In this document: positions 8,637 to 16,621 of the stretch, piece after piece
How positions within the stretch are numbered: position 1 is the first letter of the stretch
Layout of the letters: every line of letters begins with the position of its first letter
Source of the DNA: Streptomyces sp. SirexAA-E
GTDB lineage: Bacteria > Actinomycetota > Actinomycetes > Streptomycetales > Streptomycetaceae
DNA: 64,000 nucleotides
NCBI RefSeq assembly: GCF_000177195.2
Contig: NC_015953.1
Span: 4,712,001 to 4,776,000, forward strand
Reading direction: 5' to 3'
Program-made: the position numbers and the translations under genes
The notes under the pieces: model-generated
Told to the model about the DNA's origin: nothing
Databases searched by the model: none
The model's input: the letters and a program-made list of their open reading frames with translations, nothing else

Positions 8637-9092
8637 ATGACGGTAGGAAGGGACGCGTCCGGCGGAGAGGCCACCCGCCCGGCAGGCCGTCGACGCCACA
8701 GCAGAGCCGACTGGCTCACCGGGGCGCGGATCACCGCGGTGCACGGCCTGTTCTACCGGCCCGAAGGGCGGGCGGGGGAGCCGGAAGCCGTGGAGTTCGT
8801 CCTCGACGGCGGCGATTCGGTCCTGCTCACCTGCGCCTTCGACGGCACGCTGGGGATCACCTCCGGCGCCTGGCCCGCCCTCCCCGACTGGTGTGTGCCC
8901 GCCGGCCAGTGGGAGTTCGGCCCGCTGCCCCAGCTTCCGCTGCCCCCGTACACCGGGGCCTGGACGGTCGTCGGCACGCACGAGCGCAGGGACGCGCACG
9001 AGAAGGTGCACGAGGCCGTCTTCCGGTGCGAGGAGGGCGACTTCGTGGTCCTCGGCGGTGACACCGTGACGGTCCGCTTCCTGCGCCTCTGA
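8637..9092 (+). CDS. Hypothetical protein
   Basis: 151 residues from the ATG at 8637, chosen because AAGGAG lies eight bases upstream; an in-frame ATG at 8589 lacks a site. I do not recognise a family. The sequence has no signal peptide or membrane segment and looks like a small all-beta protein: ITAVHGLFYRPEGR..AVEFVLDGGDSVLLTCAFDGTLGITSG..W..PLPPYTGAWTVVGTHERRD..EAVFRCEEGDFVVLGGDTVTVRFLRL. It follows the methyltransferase gene after a 153-base gap and may have its own promoter. Confidence 0.65.
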   Translation: MTVGRDASGGEATRPAGRRRHSRADWLTGARITAVHGLFYRPEGRAGEPEAVEFVLDGGDSVLLTCAFDGTLGITSGAWPALPDWCVPAGQWEFGPLPQLPLPPYTGAWTVVGTHERRDAHEKVHEAVFRCEEGDFVVLGGDTVTVRFLRL

Positions 9093-9515
9093 GCCGCCGC
9101 CACGGTCGTACGCCGCCTTGCGCCCCCGGTTCGGCCCGTTACACAGGGCGCCCCGGTGGCCCGCCGGATGCGGCACCTGGCGCCGGCGCGGCCACATGCC
9201 GTGGAACGCGGGCATCACCAGGTCCCCGGCCCAGGGACCGGTACGGCCGACGACCTCGTCGATCGTCAGCCCGGCACCGTCCGGCGCGTCACCCACGGCG
9301 ACGAGGACCGCCCCCACCTGATCCGGTGTCATCCGGGCGTCCGCCGAGAAGAGGCCGGCCCCCGGCGGTACGGCCGACAGGCGCCGGTCCACAGCGCATG
9401 TTCCCGGCCGCCAGCCGGTGGACGGTGCCAGAACCCGTCCTCTACGCCTCGAACTACCGACCGGAAACAGTCCGGGAATCGTGCTCACAGCGCATTCCGG
9501 TGAATTCGGAGAGTA

Positions 9516-9590
9516 ATGATTGAGTGGCGTGGCACGCAGCATCACTTACGAAGGGTTATGGTGGAAACCCCCCCTCGGGCCGGTCCGTAA
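9516..9590 (+). CDS. Candidate 24-residue small ORF containing a TTA codon
   Basis: ATG at 9516 opens a 24-codon frame (start MIEWRGTQHH, end VETPPRAGP) that stops at TAA 9588-9590. GGAG lies four bases upstream, a short but usable spacing. Codon 11 is TTA, very rare in Streptomyces and read by the bldA tRNA. The stop codon falls in the loop of an intrinsic terminator (9577-9618), so translation of the last codons would break the 5' arm of that hairpin, as in leader-peptide attenuators. No plus-strand gene follows, so it could instead be a stand-alone peptide or a small RNA. The peptide is not recognised; coding status is a guess. Confidence 0.4.
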   Translation: MIEWRGTQHHLRRVMVETPPRAGP

Positions 9591-9618
9591 CCCCCCCCAC
9601 GGACCGGCCCGTTTTTTG
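9577..9618 (+). terminator. Intrinsic terminator with C-rich loop and U-tract
   Basis: An 11-bp perfect stem (GGGCCGGTCCG, 9577-9587, with CGGACCGGCCC, 9600-9610) around a 12-base loop that is almost all C, then GTTTTTTG. A real T-run is unusual in this genome. It acts on plus-strand transcripts ending here and shields the convergent reductase gene. Confidence 0.88.
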
Positions 9619-9665
9619 TGCCCTCGGCGGCCCCTCGGCCCGCCGGCCGGGCGCTGGGCCGGGCG

Positions 9666-10703
9666 TCAGCCCCGGTTGGCCCAGATGTTGGTGCTCGCGG
9701 TGTCCACGGCGAAGGTGTCGATTTCCTTCAGCTCGTCGGCCGACAGCGCCGGAGCGCCGAGCGCGGACACGTTCTCCTCCAGCTGCTTCACACTCGACGC
9801 CCCGATCAGGGCCGAGGTCATACGGCTGTCCCGCAGCACCCAGTTGAGCGCGAGCTGGGCGAGGGACTGGCCGCGGGCCGCCGCGATGTCGTTCAGCCCG
9901 CGCAGCCGGCGGACCATCTCCTCGGAGAGCAGTCCCGGGTCGAGGGACTTGCCCTGACTGGCCCGTGAGCCCTCCGGGATGCCCGTGAGGTACTTGCCGG
10001 TGAGCAGCCCCTGGGCCAGCGGCGCGAAGGAGATGCAGCCCATACCGGCCGCCTCCAGCGTGTCCAGGAGCCCGTCTGCCTCGATCCAGCGGTTCACCAT
10101 CGAGTACGACGGCTGGTGGATCAGGGCGGGCACCCCCATCTCCTTGAGCAGCCGGGCCGCCTCGGAGGTCTGCTCGGCGTTGTAGGAGGACACCCCGACG
10201 TACAGCGCCTTGCCCTGCTGGACCGCGGAGGCGAGCGCCCCCATCGTCTCCTCCAGCGGCGTGTGCGGGTCGAAGCGGTGCGAGTAGAAGATGTCGACGT
10301 GGTCCAGGCCCATCCGCCTCAGCGAGGCGTCGAGCGAGGACAGCAGGTATTTACGGGAACCCCACTCGCCGTAAGGGCCGGGGTGCATCAGGTAACCGGC
10401 CTTGGTCGAGACGATCAGCTCGTCCCGGTACGGCGCGAAGTCCTGCTGGAAGATCTTTCCGAAATTCAGCTCGGCGGAGCCGGGCGGCGGGCCGTAGTTG
10501 TTGGCAAGGTCGAAGTGGGTCACGCCCAGGTCGAAGGCGCGGCGCAGGATCGCCCGCTGGGAGCCCAGGGCGCGGTCGTCGCCGAAGTTGTGCCAGAGAC
10601 CGAGCGAGACGGCGGGCAGTTTCAGCCCGCTGCGGCCGGTGCGGCGGTATTCCATGGAGTCGTAACGCGACTCGTCGGCAAGATGGCGGAGGGATTCAGT
10701 CAC
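9666..10703 (-). CDS. Aldo/keto reductase, YghZ (glyceraldehyde-3-phosphate reductase) type
   Basis: NADPH-dependent oxidoreductase of 345 residues, GTG start with AAGGAG upstream. The AKR tetrad is visible: Asp and Tyr in FDLANNYGPPPG, Lys in IVSTKAGY, His in DIFYSHRFDP. Cofactor-binding stretches follow (ISFAPLAQGLLTGKYL, ALIGASSVKQLEENV). YRRTGRSGLKLPAVSLGLWHNFG and the GPPPGSAELNFG loop are typical of the YghZ/AKR14 group, which reduces small aldehydes such as L-glyceraldehyde 3-phosphate and methylglyoxal. It diverges from the isoprenyl transferase gene and is monocistronic. The physiological substrate in this strain is inferred only from family. Confidence 0.9.
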   Translation of the reverse strand: MTESLRHLADESRYDSMEYRRTGRSGLKLPAVSLGLWHNFGDDRALGSQRAILRRAFDLGVTHFDLANNYGPPPGSAELNFGKIFQQDFAPYRDELIVSTKAGYLMHPGPYGEWGSRKYLLSSLDASLRRMGLDHVDIFYSHRFDPHTPLEETMGALASAVQQGKALYVGVSSYNAEQTSEAARLLKEMGVPALIHQPSYSMVNRWIEADGLLDTLEAAGMGCISFAPLAQGLLTGKYLTGIPEGSRASQGKSLDPGLLSEEMVRRLRGLNDIAAARGQSLAQLALNWVLRDSRMTSALIGASSVKQLEENVSALGAPALSADELKEIDTFAVDTASTNIWANRG

Positions 10704-10908
10704 GTTTCACTCCTTATCACGGAGTTGTGACAGACCGGGTTGGGCCCCCGTGACCCGACCGCAGTAATGTGGCGGCTTCGGGAAAAGCCGGTCCGCGATG
10801 TGCGTACACGGGTGCGGGCTGTGCGGCGATCCCCCGGGGACGGCCCCGGACCCCCGGCGACGGGGAGGGCGGGCCAGCGGCCCGTAAGGAACCGAGAGGG
10901 TGACTTCA

Positions 10909-11670
10909 GTGAACTTGCGCGACCTGGTGTACGGGCTCTACGCACGCCGGGTGGGAGGCCGCCTGGACCACGCCCAGGTGCCCAAGCACATCGGAGTCAT
11001 CCTCGACGGCAACCGCCGCTGGGCGAAGGCGTCGGGCGGATCGGCCGTACAGGGCCACCAGGCCGGGGCCGACAAGATCTCCGAGCTCCTCGGCTGGTGC
11101 AGCGAGACGGACGTCGAGGTCGTCACGCTCTGGCTGCTGTCCACGGACAACTTCGACCGGCCCGAGGCGGAGCTGGTCCCGCTGCTCCGCATCATCGAGA
11201 ACACCGTGCGACAACTGGCGGCCGACGGGCGGTGGCGGGTCCACCACGTCGGCACGCTCGACCTGCTGCCCGCGCAGACGCAGCTGGTGCTCAAGGAGGC
11301 GGAGGCGGCCACGTCCGACGTCGAGGGGATAATCGTCAACGTCGCCGTCGGCTACGGCGGACGCCAGGAGATCGCGGACGCCGTCCGCTCCCTGCTGCTG
11401 GAGCACTCCTCGAAGGGCACGACGTTCGAGGAGCTCGCGGAGGTCGTCTCCACCGACCTCATCTCCGAGCACCTCTACACCCGCGGCCAGCCGGACCCCG
11501 ACCTGGTGATCCGCACCAGCGGGGAGCAGCGGCTGTCGGGCTTCATGCTCTGGCAGAGCGCCCATTCGGAGTACTACTTCTGCGAGGTCTTCTGGCCGGC
11601 CTTCCGCAAGGTCGACTTCCTGCGGGCCCTGCGCGACTACGCGGCCCGCCACCGCCGCTACGGCGCCTGA
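10909..11670 (+). CDS. uppS: Isoprenyl transferase (cis-prenyltransferase, UppS family)
   Basis: Condenses isopentenyl diphosphate with an allylic diphosphate in the Z configuration to make polyprenyl diphosphates, the carrier-lipid precursors for cell-wall synthesis. 253 residues from the GTG at 10909 (MNLRDLVYGLYARRV); GAGAGG sits eight bases upstream. Another GTG at 10900 is in frame with its own AAGGA. Motifs: HIGVILDGNRRWAK (catalytic Asp), STDNFDRP, NVAVGYGGRQEIADAV, and PDPDLVIRTSGEQRLSGFMLWQSAHSEYYF with the conserved R-x-SGE-x-R-S region. Actinobacteria often have two paralogs, a short-chain and a decaprenyl synthase; I cannot tell which this is. Confidence 0.93.
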   Translation: MNLRDLVYGLYARRVGGRLDHAQVPKHIGVILDGNRRWAKASGGSAVQGHQAGADKISELLGWCSETDVEVVTLWLLSTDNFDRPEAELVPLLRIIENTVRQLAADGRWRVHHVGTLDLLPAQTQLVLKEAEAATSDVEGIIVNVAVGYGGRQEIADAVRSLLLEHSSKGTTFEELAEVVSTDLISEHLYTRGQPDPDLVIRTSGEQRLSGFMLWQSAHSEYYFCEVFWPAFRKVDFLRALRDYAARHRRYGA

Positions 11671-12018
11671 ACCACCCTCACCCCCCTCCCGTGCGGGCCG
11701 GACGGCCCCCGCACCCCGGGCGTCACCCGTACGCCGGTCGCACCCGATCGGCCGCATGACCCGCCGACCAGCTGGGAATACCCCTGACAGGTCGACGTCC
11801 GGTCACCAGCCAGGCGGACGTCGCAGCCAAGTGAGCGGCATCCGGCCAGCTCGCCCGGGAGGCCCTTTGCACACGAAGGACCGCACACCCTGCGGCCGAC
11901 GCGGAGGGCCGGTGTTCGGCCCGCGCTCGGGGCCCGAACCCGGTCCGTCCTCTTCCTTCGGGAAGTTCCGCGACCTCCGTCGCACTCCCCGACCTCGTCC
12001 GAGGGGGTACGTCCTTCC
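11671..12018. other. 348-base gap, no gene seen
   Basis: Presumed 3' end of the isoprenyl transferase message and leader/promoter of the PhoH gene. It contains a GC-rich imperfect inverted repeat around GGCCGGTGTTCGGCCCGCGCTCGGGGCCCGAAC (11909-11941, read as two short stems). I found no convincing ORF, RNA gene or riboswitch. Confidence 0.5.
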
Positions 12019-13341
12019 GTGGTGACCAGCACCAAGCGCCGCATGCCCGACCGGCGCACCTACGTTCTCGACACCAGCGTCCTGCTGGCCGACCCCAACG
12101 CCGTGTCCCGGTTCGACGAGCACGAAGTCGTGCTGCCGATTGTCGTGGTCACGGAACTGGAGGCCAAACGGCACCACCCCGAGCTCGGCTACTTCGCCCG
12201 CCAGGCCCTGCGCCTGCTGGACGACTTCCGGGTCCGGTACGGCCGGCTGGACGCCCCGATCCCGCTCGGGGACCTGGGCGGGACGCTCCGTGTCGAACTC
12301 AACCATTCCGACCCCGGCGTCCTGCCCGCCGGCTACCGGTTGGGGGACAACGACTCACGGATCCTCGCGGTCGCACGCAACCTCCAGGCCGAGGGGTACG
12401 ACGTCACCGTCGTCTCCAAGGACCTGCCCCTCAGGATCAAGGCGTCCTCGGTCGGCCTCCTCGCCGAGGAGTACCGCGCCGAGCTCGCCATCACGGACTC
12501 CGGCTGGACGGGCATGGCCGAACTGGCCCTGACCGCCGAACAGGTCGACCTGCTGTTCACCGAGGAGACGCTGTACGTCCCCGAGGCGGCCGAGTACCCG
12601 GTGCACACCGGACTGGTCCTCCAGTCCGAGCGCGGCAAGGCGCTCGGCAGGGTCACCGCCGAGGGCAACGTCCGGGTCGTGCGCGGCGACCGGGAGGCCT
12701 TCGGGATCCACGGCCGCAGCGCGGAGCAGCGCATCGCGCTCGACCTGCTGCTCGACCCCGAGGTCGGCATCGTCTCGATGGGCGGCCGGGCCGGCACGGG
12801 GAAGTCGGCCCTGGCCCTCTGCGCGGGCCTGGAGGCCGTCCTGGAGCGCAGGCAGCATCAGAAGGTCATGGTCTTCCGTCCGTTGTACGCGGTCGGCGGC
12901 CAGGAGCTCGGCTACCTCCCCGGCACCGAGGCCGAGAAGATGAGCCCCTGGGCGCAGGCCGTCTTCGACACGCTGTCGGCGGTCGCCGGACGCGAGGTCA
13001 TCGAAGAGGTCCTGGGGCGCGGGATGCTGGAGATCCTGCCGCTCACCCACATCCGGGGCCGCTCCCTCCACGACGCGTTCGTGATCGTGGACGAGGCGCA
13101 GTCGCTCGAACGGAACGTCCTGCTGACCGTGTTGTCCCGGATCGGGGCGAATTCCCGGGTCGTGCTCACCCACGACGTCGCCCAGCGGGACAACCTCCGG
13201 GTCGGCCGGTACGACGGAGTCGTCGCCGTGGTCGAGAAGCTGAAGGGCCATCCGCTCTTCGCGCACGTCACGCTCACCCGGTCCGAACGTTCGCCGATCG
13301 CCGCGCTGGTGACCGAAATGCTGGAGGAAGGCCACATCTGA
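12019..13341 (+). CDS. phoH: PIN-PhoH fusion protein (PhoH2-type RNase/helicase)
   Basis: 440 residues. N-terminal PIN nuclease domain (about 14-150) with the acidic cluster seen in YVLDTSVLLADP, VVTELEAKRH, GDNDSRILAVA and VVSKDLPLRIKA. C-terminal PhoH P-loop ATPase (about 230-440) with Walker A GGRAGTGKSALA and Walker B AFVIVDEAQSLERN. PhoH2 proteins of mycobacteria are reported as sequence-specific ATP-dependent RNA helicases/RNases, so an RNA-processing role is likely; the name PhoH does not prove phosphate control. Two GTG codons in tandem (12019, 12022) compete for the start. It stands alone between two long gaps. Confidence 0.93.
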   Translation: MVTSTKRRMPDRRTYVLDTSVLLADPNAVSRFDEHEVVLPIVVVTELEAKRHHPELGYFARQALRLLDDFRVRYGRLDAPIPLGDLGGTLRVELNHSDPGVLPAGYRLGDNDSRILAVARNLQAEGYDVTVVSKDLPLRIKASSVGLLAEEYRAELAITDSGWTGMAELALTAEQVDLLFTEETLYVPEAAEYPVHTGLVLQSERGKALGRVTAEGNVRVVRGDREAFGIHGRSAEQRIALDLLLDPEVGIVSMGGRAGTGKSALALCAGLEAVLERRQHQKVMVFRPLYAVGGQELGYLPGTEAEKMSPWAQAVFDTLSAVAGREVIEEVLGRGMLEILPLTHIRGRSLHDAFVIVDEAQSLERNVLLTVLSRIGANSRVVLTHDVAQRDNLRVGRYDGVVAVVEKLKGHPLFAHVTLTRSERSPIAALVTEMLEEGHI

Positions 13342-13728
13342 CAGGGAACGTCCACCCGATGCCGCCCGGCGAGCGAAGGAGCTTAGCCGGGCGGTGTCGT
13401 GTCGCGCCGTCATTTCCGAAAATGACGTGCGCCAAACGGGGTGTGACCTTTCCCACGCGACACAGAATTGCAACAGCGCGTGTCTCTCCGGCAGAGTCTT
13501 GCTTCCGTCAGGCCCCGCATACGGCACTCGCACCTCCACAGGTGCCCCGCACCACACAACTCAACACACGTCGCCCGTATGCCGCCCGCGAGCACCACGC
13601 GGCGCTTCCGAGAGGAAGTCGCCCACCGGGCCCGTGCCTCCCGTGACCCAAGCAGTAGGGAGGCCAGTGCCAGGGGCACGATTGCGCCCGCGAGGTCACC
13701 TAAGCGGGCGATGCTGGAAGGACACCGT
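13342..13728. other. 387-base leader region upstream of the SLT gene
   Basis: Holds a likely terminator for the PhoH gene (13362-13394), then GTCATTTCCGAAAATGAC (13409-13426, a near-perfect dyad), then about 300 bases with several small GC-rich hairpins up to the SLT start. Long structured leaders before cell-wall hydrolase genes in Streptomyces are often c-di-AMP (ydaO) riboswitches. I looked for the conserved core of that class and could not match it with confidence. Confidence 0.45.
13362..13394 (+). terminator. Hairpin terminator after the PhoH gene
   Basis: CCGCCCGGC (13362-13370) pairs with GCCGGGCGG (13386-13394) around a 15-base loop, 20 bases after the stop. There is no U-tract, as is common in Streptomyces. 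Confidence 0.6.
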
Positions 13729-14442
13729 GTGAGCCGGATCTCGGTCCGGGGGTTCGCCGTGGCATCTGCCACCGCGGTCACCACCGTAGGCGCCGTCGTA
13801 GGCGTTGCTTCGGGCAGCACTCCCGCTGCCGACGACAACAACTTCGAGGCGGCCGCAGCCGACACCACGCTGCTCGCAGACATCCCCGCGGGCCAGCAGG
13901 CCCAGGTTCAGACCGCCTCGCTGACCCAGCAGGCCGACGCGCAGGCCTCCGCGGCCGACGCCGCGGCCAAGAAGTCCGCCGAGGAGACGGCTCGCATCCA
14001 GGCCGCCAAGGACGCCAAGTCCAAGAAGAAGGCGGCCGAGGACAAGCTGGAGGAGGAGCGCAAGGAGAAGGAGCGCAAGGAGGCCGAGGAGGAGCGCGCC
14101 AGCCGCTCGTCGGTCCGGGACGCCTCCTCGTTCTCCGCGCAGGGTTCCTACAGCGTGGCCGAGGTCCAGGCGATGGCCCGCCAGATGATCCCGGCCGACC
14201 AGTTCCAGTGCTTCAGCAACATCGTGAACCACGAGTCGAGCTGGAACTACCGGGCGAGCAACCCCTCTTCGGGCGCCTACGGGCTCGTGCAGGCCCTTCC
14301 CGGCTCCAAGATGTCGTCCGCCGGAGCCGACTGGCAGAGCAACCCGGCCACCCAGATCAAGTGGGGCCTCAGCTACATGGACGGCCGCTACGGCAGCCCC
14401 TGCGGCGCCTGGTCCTTCTGGCAGGCCAACAGCTGGTACTAG
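13729..14442 (+). CDS. Secreted transglycosylase SLT-domain protein
   Basis: 237 residues from the GTG at 13729 with GGAAGG seven bases upstream. N-terminal Sec-type signal (MSRISVRGFAVASATAVTTVGAVVGVASG), then a long Ala/Lys/Glu-rich region predicted to be a charged coiled coil (AAAKKSAEETARIQAAKDAKSKKKAAEDKLEEERKEKERKEAEEE). The C-terminal domain has the lytic-transglycosylase/goose-lysozyme pattern FQCFSNIVNHESSWNYRASNPSSGAYGLVQALPGSKM, with ES as the catalytic motif. It should cleave peptidoglycan outside the membrane. Its long untranslated leader suggests RNA-level control. It ends with a strong hairpin at 14470. Confidence 0.88.
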   Translation: MSRISVRGFAVASATAVTTVGAVVGVASGSTPAADDNNFEAAAADTTLLADIPAGQQAQVQTASLTQQADAQASAADAAAKKSAEETARIQAAKDAKSKKKAAEDKLEEERKEKERKEAEEERASRSSVRDASSFSAQGSYSVAEVQAMARQMIPADQFQCFSNIVNHESSWNYRASNPSSGAYGLVQALPGSKMSSAGADWQSNPATQIKWGLSYMDGRYGSPCGAWSFWQANSWY

Positions 14443-14469
14443 GAGCGAGGAGCCCCCGGCTCTCAACCT

Positions 14470-14507
14470 CGTGGAGCCCCGCACCGTCCTACGGTGCGGG
14501 GCTCCAC
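14470..14507. terminator. Perfect GC-rich hairpin after the SLT gene
   Basis: An uninterrupted inverted repeat: CGTGGAGCCCCGCACCGT (14470-14487) pairs with its complement after a three-base loop. No U-tract follows. Likely a terminator for the SLT message. Confidence 0.75.
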
Positions 14508-14573
14508 GCGTGTACGGTCGGTCCGAACAGCTCCGGGGGAGTGATGGGAGCAAGCGGGGGAAAGGGAAAAGTC

Positions 14574-15989
14574 ATGTCTAAACTTCCGGGGTGGCTCGGC
14601 CGGTTGGGCGCGGGACTCAGCGAGGTCGGGGCGCGCCTGGAGGAACGCCGCGCCGAGGGTGAGCGCGAGGTGGACGAGGACGTGGCCGCCGCGAGCCCGG
14701 ACCCCTCGGCCCAGGCCGCCGTCGCCGACCAGGTGCCCCGCCCACCCGACTACGCCCCCTCCGTCGCCGCCAGACCCGATCCGGTCGCCTCGATCCCCTG
14801 GGGGATGCGCGTCGCCGCCGAGGCGGGCTGGCGGCTGCTGGTCCTGGCCGGCACCCTCTGGGTGCTGATGCGGGTCATCAGCGCGGTGCAACTGGTCGTC
14901 CTGGCCTTCGTCGCGGCACTGCTCGTCACGGCGATGCTCCAGCCCACCGTCGTACGGCTCAAGCACCTCGGGCTGCCCCGCGGACTGGCGACCGCCGTCA
15001 CCGCCGTGCTCGGCTTCGTCGTCATCGGCCTGGTCGGCTGGTTCGTGGTGTGGCAGGTGATGGACAACCTGGACACCCTCTCCGACCGGGTCCGCGACGG
15101 TATCGAGGAGCTGAAGCGCTGGCTGCTGGACAGCCCGTTCCACGTCACCGAGCAGCAGATCAACGACATCGCCAAGAACCTCAGCGACACCATCGGCACC
15201 AACACGGAGGAGATCACCTCCGCCGGCCTCCAGGGCGTCACCGTGATGGTGGAGTTCCTGACCGGGCTGCTGCTGGCGATGTTCTCCACGCTCTTCCTGC
15301 TCTACGACGGCAGGCGCATCTGGGAGTGGACCCTCAAGCTCGTCCCGGCCCAGGCCCGGCCGGGTGTCGCGGGCGCCGGACCGCGTGCCTGGCGGACCCT
15401 GACCGCCTATGTGCGGGGCACGGTGATCGTCGCCCTGATCGACGCGATCTTCATCGGGCTCGGGATCTACTTCCTCGACGTGCCGATGGCGGTGCCGCTG
15501 GCCGTCTTCATCTTCCTCTTCGCCTTCGTCCCGCTGGTGGGCGCGGTCGTCTCCGGGGCGCTCGCCGTGGTCGTCGCGCTGGTCACCCAGGGCGTCTTCA
15601 CCGCCCTGATGGTGCTGATCGTGGTGCTGGCCGTGCAGCAGATCGAGGGCCACATCCTCCAGCCGTTCATCCTGGGCCGCGCGGTGCGCGTCCACCCGCT
15701 GGCCGTCGTCCTGTCGGTCGCCGCGGGCGGCATGATCGCGGGCATCGGCGGCGCGGTCGTCGCGGTACCGCTGGTCGCCGTGACCAACACGGTGGTCGGC
15801 TATCTGCGGGCGTACGGCAGGGAGACCGCCCTGCGCAGCGCGCCCAAGCCGCACGGCGCCACCGCGATCGCCCTCTCACCGACCGAGGCCTCCGGCATCC
15901 GGCGCCAGGACGGCGCGGACATGCCGGAGGCGGGGCGCCCCACGGGGCACGAGCCGGACGACGGCGAGGAGCCGGCCGACAGGCTCTGA
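14574..15989 (+). CDS. AI-2E family transporter (PerM/YhhT-type membrane protein)
   Basis: 471-residue membrane protein. After an acidic Pro/Ala-rich N-terminal tail (about residues 1-75), eight hydrophobic segments follow the PF01594 layout: a pair near LLVLAGTLWVLMRVISAVQLVVLAFVAALLVTAML, a periplasmic/cytoplasmic middle domain (DTLSDRVRDGIEELKRWLLDSP..), then LLLAMFSTLFLLYDG, and the late pair with IEGHILQPFILGRAVRVHPLAVVLSV, the most conserved stretch of the family. Members export autoinducer-2 or act as Na+/H+ antiporters; the ligand here is unknown. ATG 14574 is preferred for its GGGGAAAGGG; ATG 14544 is an alternative. Confidence 0.87.
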   Translation: MSKLPGWLGRLGAGLSEVGARLEERRAEGEREVDEDVAAASPDPSAQAAVADQVPRPPDYAPSVAARPDPVASIPWGMRVAAEAGWRLLVLAGTLWVLMRVISAVQLVVLAFVAALLVTAMLQPTVVRLKHLGLPRGLATAVTAVLGFVVIGLVGWFVVWQVMDNLDTLSDRVRDGIEELKRWLLDSPFHVTEQQINDIAKNLSDTIGTNTEEITSAGLQGVTVMVEFLTGLLLAMFSTLFLLYDGRRIWEWTLKLVPAQARPGVAGAGPRAWRTLTAYVRGTVIVALIDAIFIGLGIYFLDVPMAVPLAVFIFLFAFVPLVGAVVSGALAVVVALVTQGVFTALMVLIVVLAVQQIEGHILQPFILGRAVRVHPLAVVLSVAAGGMIAGIGGAVVAVPLVAVTNTVVGYLRAYGRETALRSAPKPHGATAIALSPTEASGIRRQDGADMPEAGRPTGHEPDDGEEPADRL

Positions 15990-16003
15990 GGCCGGGCACG
16001 ACA

Positions 16004-16045
16004 AGAGGGGCCCCGCGGACGGTCGGTCGTCCGCGGGGCCCCTCT
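16004..16045. terminator. Bidirectional hairpin between convergent genes
   Basis: AGAGGGGCCCCGCGGAC (16004-16020) pairs perfectly with GTCCGCGGGGCCCCTCT (16029-16045). It lies between the AI-2E family gene (plus) and ahpD (minus), so it probably ends both messages. Confidence 0.82.
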
Positions 16046-16072
16046 CGTACAACGGTACTGCGTGTGCCGCCC

Positions 16073-16609
16073 CTACTGCTCGGCGAGCACGCCCTCGGCC
16101 TCGAGGGTCACGCCGACCGCCTGGATCACCGAGGCGATCTTGACGGCTTCCTGGACGGTCTCGCGGTCCACGCCGGCCTTGCGCAGCACCTGCTCGTGGG
16201 AGTCCAGGCACTGGCCGCAGCCGTTGATCGCGGAGACGGCGAGCGACCACAGCTCGAAGTCGACCTTCTCCACGCCTGGCTTGCCGATGACGTTCATCCG
16301 CAGGCCCGCACGGAGGTTCCCGTACTCGGGGTCCGACAGCAGGTGCCGGGTGCGGTAGAAGACGTTGTTCATCGCCATGATGGCGGCGGCGGCCTTCGCG
16401 GCGGTGTACGCCTCGTCGGAGAGGTTGGCCTTGGCCTCCGGCTCCAGCTCACGCAGCACCTTCGGCGAGCGCGAGGCGATCGCGCAGGCCAGGACGGTGC
16501 CCCAGAGCTGCTGCTGGGGGAGCTCGCTGTTCCCGATGACCGAACCGAGGTTCAGCTTCAGGTCCTTGGCGAAGTCCGGTACGGCTGCCTTGAGTTCGTC
16601 GAGTGCCAT
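16073..16609 (-). CDS. ahpD: Alkyl hydroperoxide reductase AhpD (alkylhydroperoxidase)
   Basis: 178 residues. AhpD reduces AhpC (or lipoamide-linked adaptors) and so supports peroxide detoxification. The active-site thiols are in the ING-CGQC-LDSHE segment (CxxC followed by the conserved His, about residues 131-138), and the helix signature RMNVIGKPGVEKVDFELWSLAVSAINGCGQC matches mycobacterial AhpD. It lies twelve bases downstream of ahpC in the same direction, so the two form an operon opposite oxyR. Confidence 0.96.
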   Translation of the reverse strand: MALDELKAAVPDFAKDLKLNLGSVIGNSELPQQQLWGTVLACAIASRSPKVLRELEPEAKANLSDEAYTAAKAAAAIMAMNNVFYRTRHLLSDPEYGNLRAGLRMNVIGKPGVEKVDFELWSLAVSAINGCGQCLDSHEQVLRKAGVDRETVQEAVKIASVIQAVGVTLEAEGVLAEQ

Positions 16610-16621
16610 GTCCGTATCAGC

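Larger units (their letters stand above)
9093..9665. other. 573-base gap with one small ORF and a terminator
   Basis: Bases 9093-9500 hold no ORF I can support. A long minus-strand frame crosses the area (readable as MTPDQVGAVLVAVGDAP.. near 9330-9200), but it has no ribosome-binding site, runs antisense into the upstream gene, and decays into low-complexity sequence. From 9516 there is a 24-codon ORF followed by a strong plus-strand terminator, described separately. Confidence 0.6.

Noticed and set aside
8583..9545. Minus-strand frame with a protein-like stretch (MTPDQVGAVLVAVGDAPDGAGLTIDEVV)
   Set aside because: No ribosome-binding site, overlaps the 8637 gene antisense, and the rest is low complexity; at most a very old gene remnant.
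9516..9618. 6C small RNA
   Set aside because: The C-rich loop recalls it, but the second conserved C-loop hairpin and the usual genomic neighbours are not seen, so I list only a candidate ORF and terminator.
13342..13728. c-di-AMP (ydaO) riboswitch before the SLT gene
   Set aside because: Gene type is right, but I could not align the conserved core of the class by eye.
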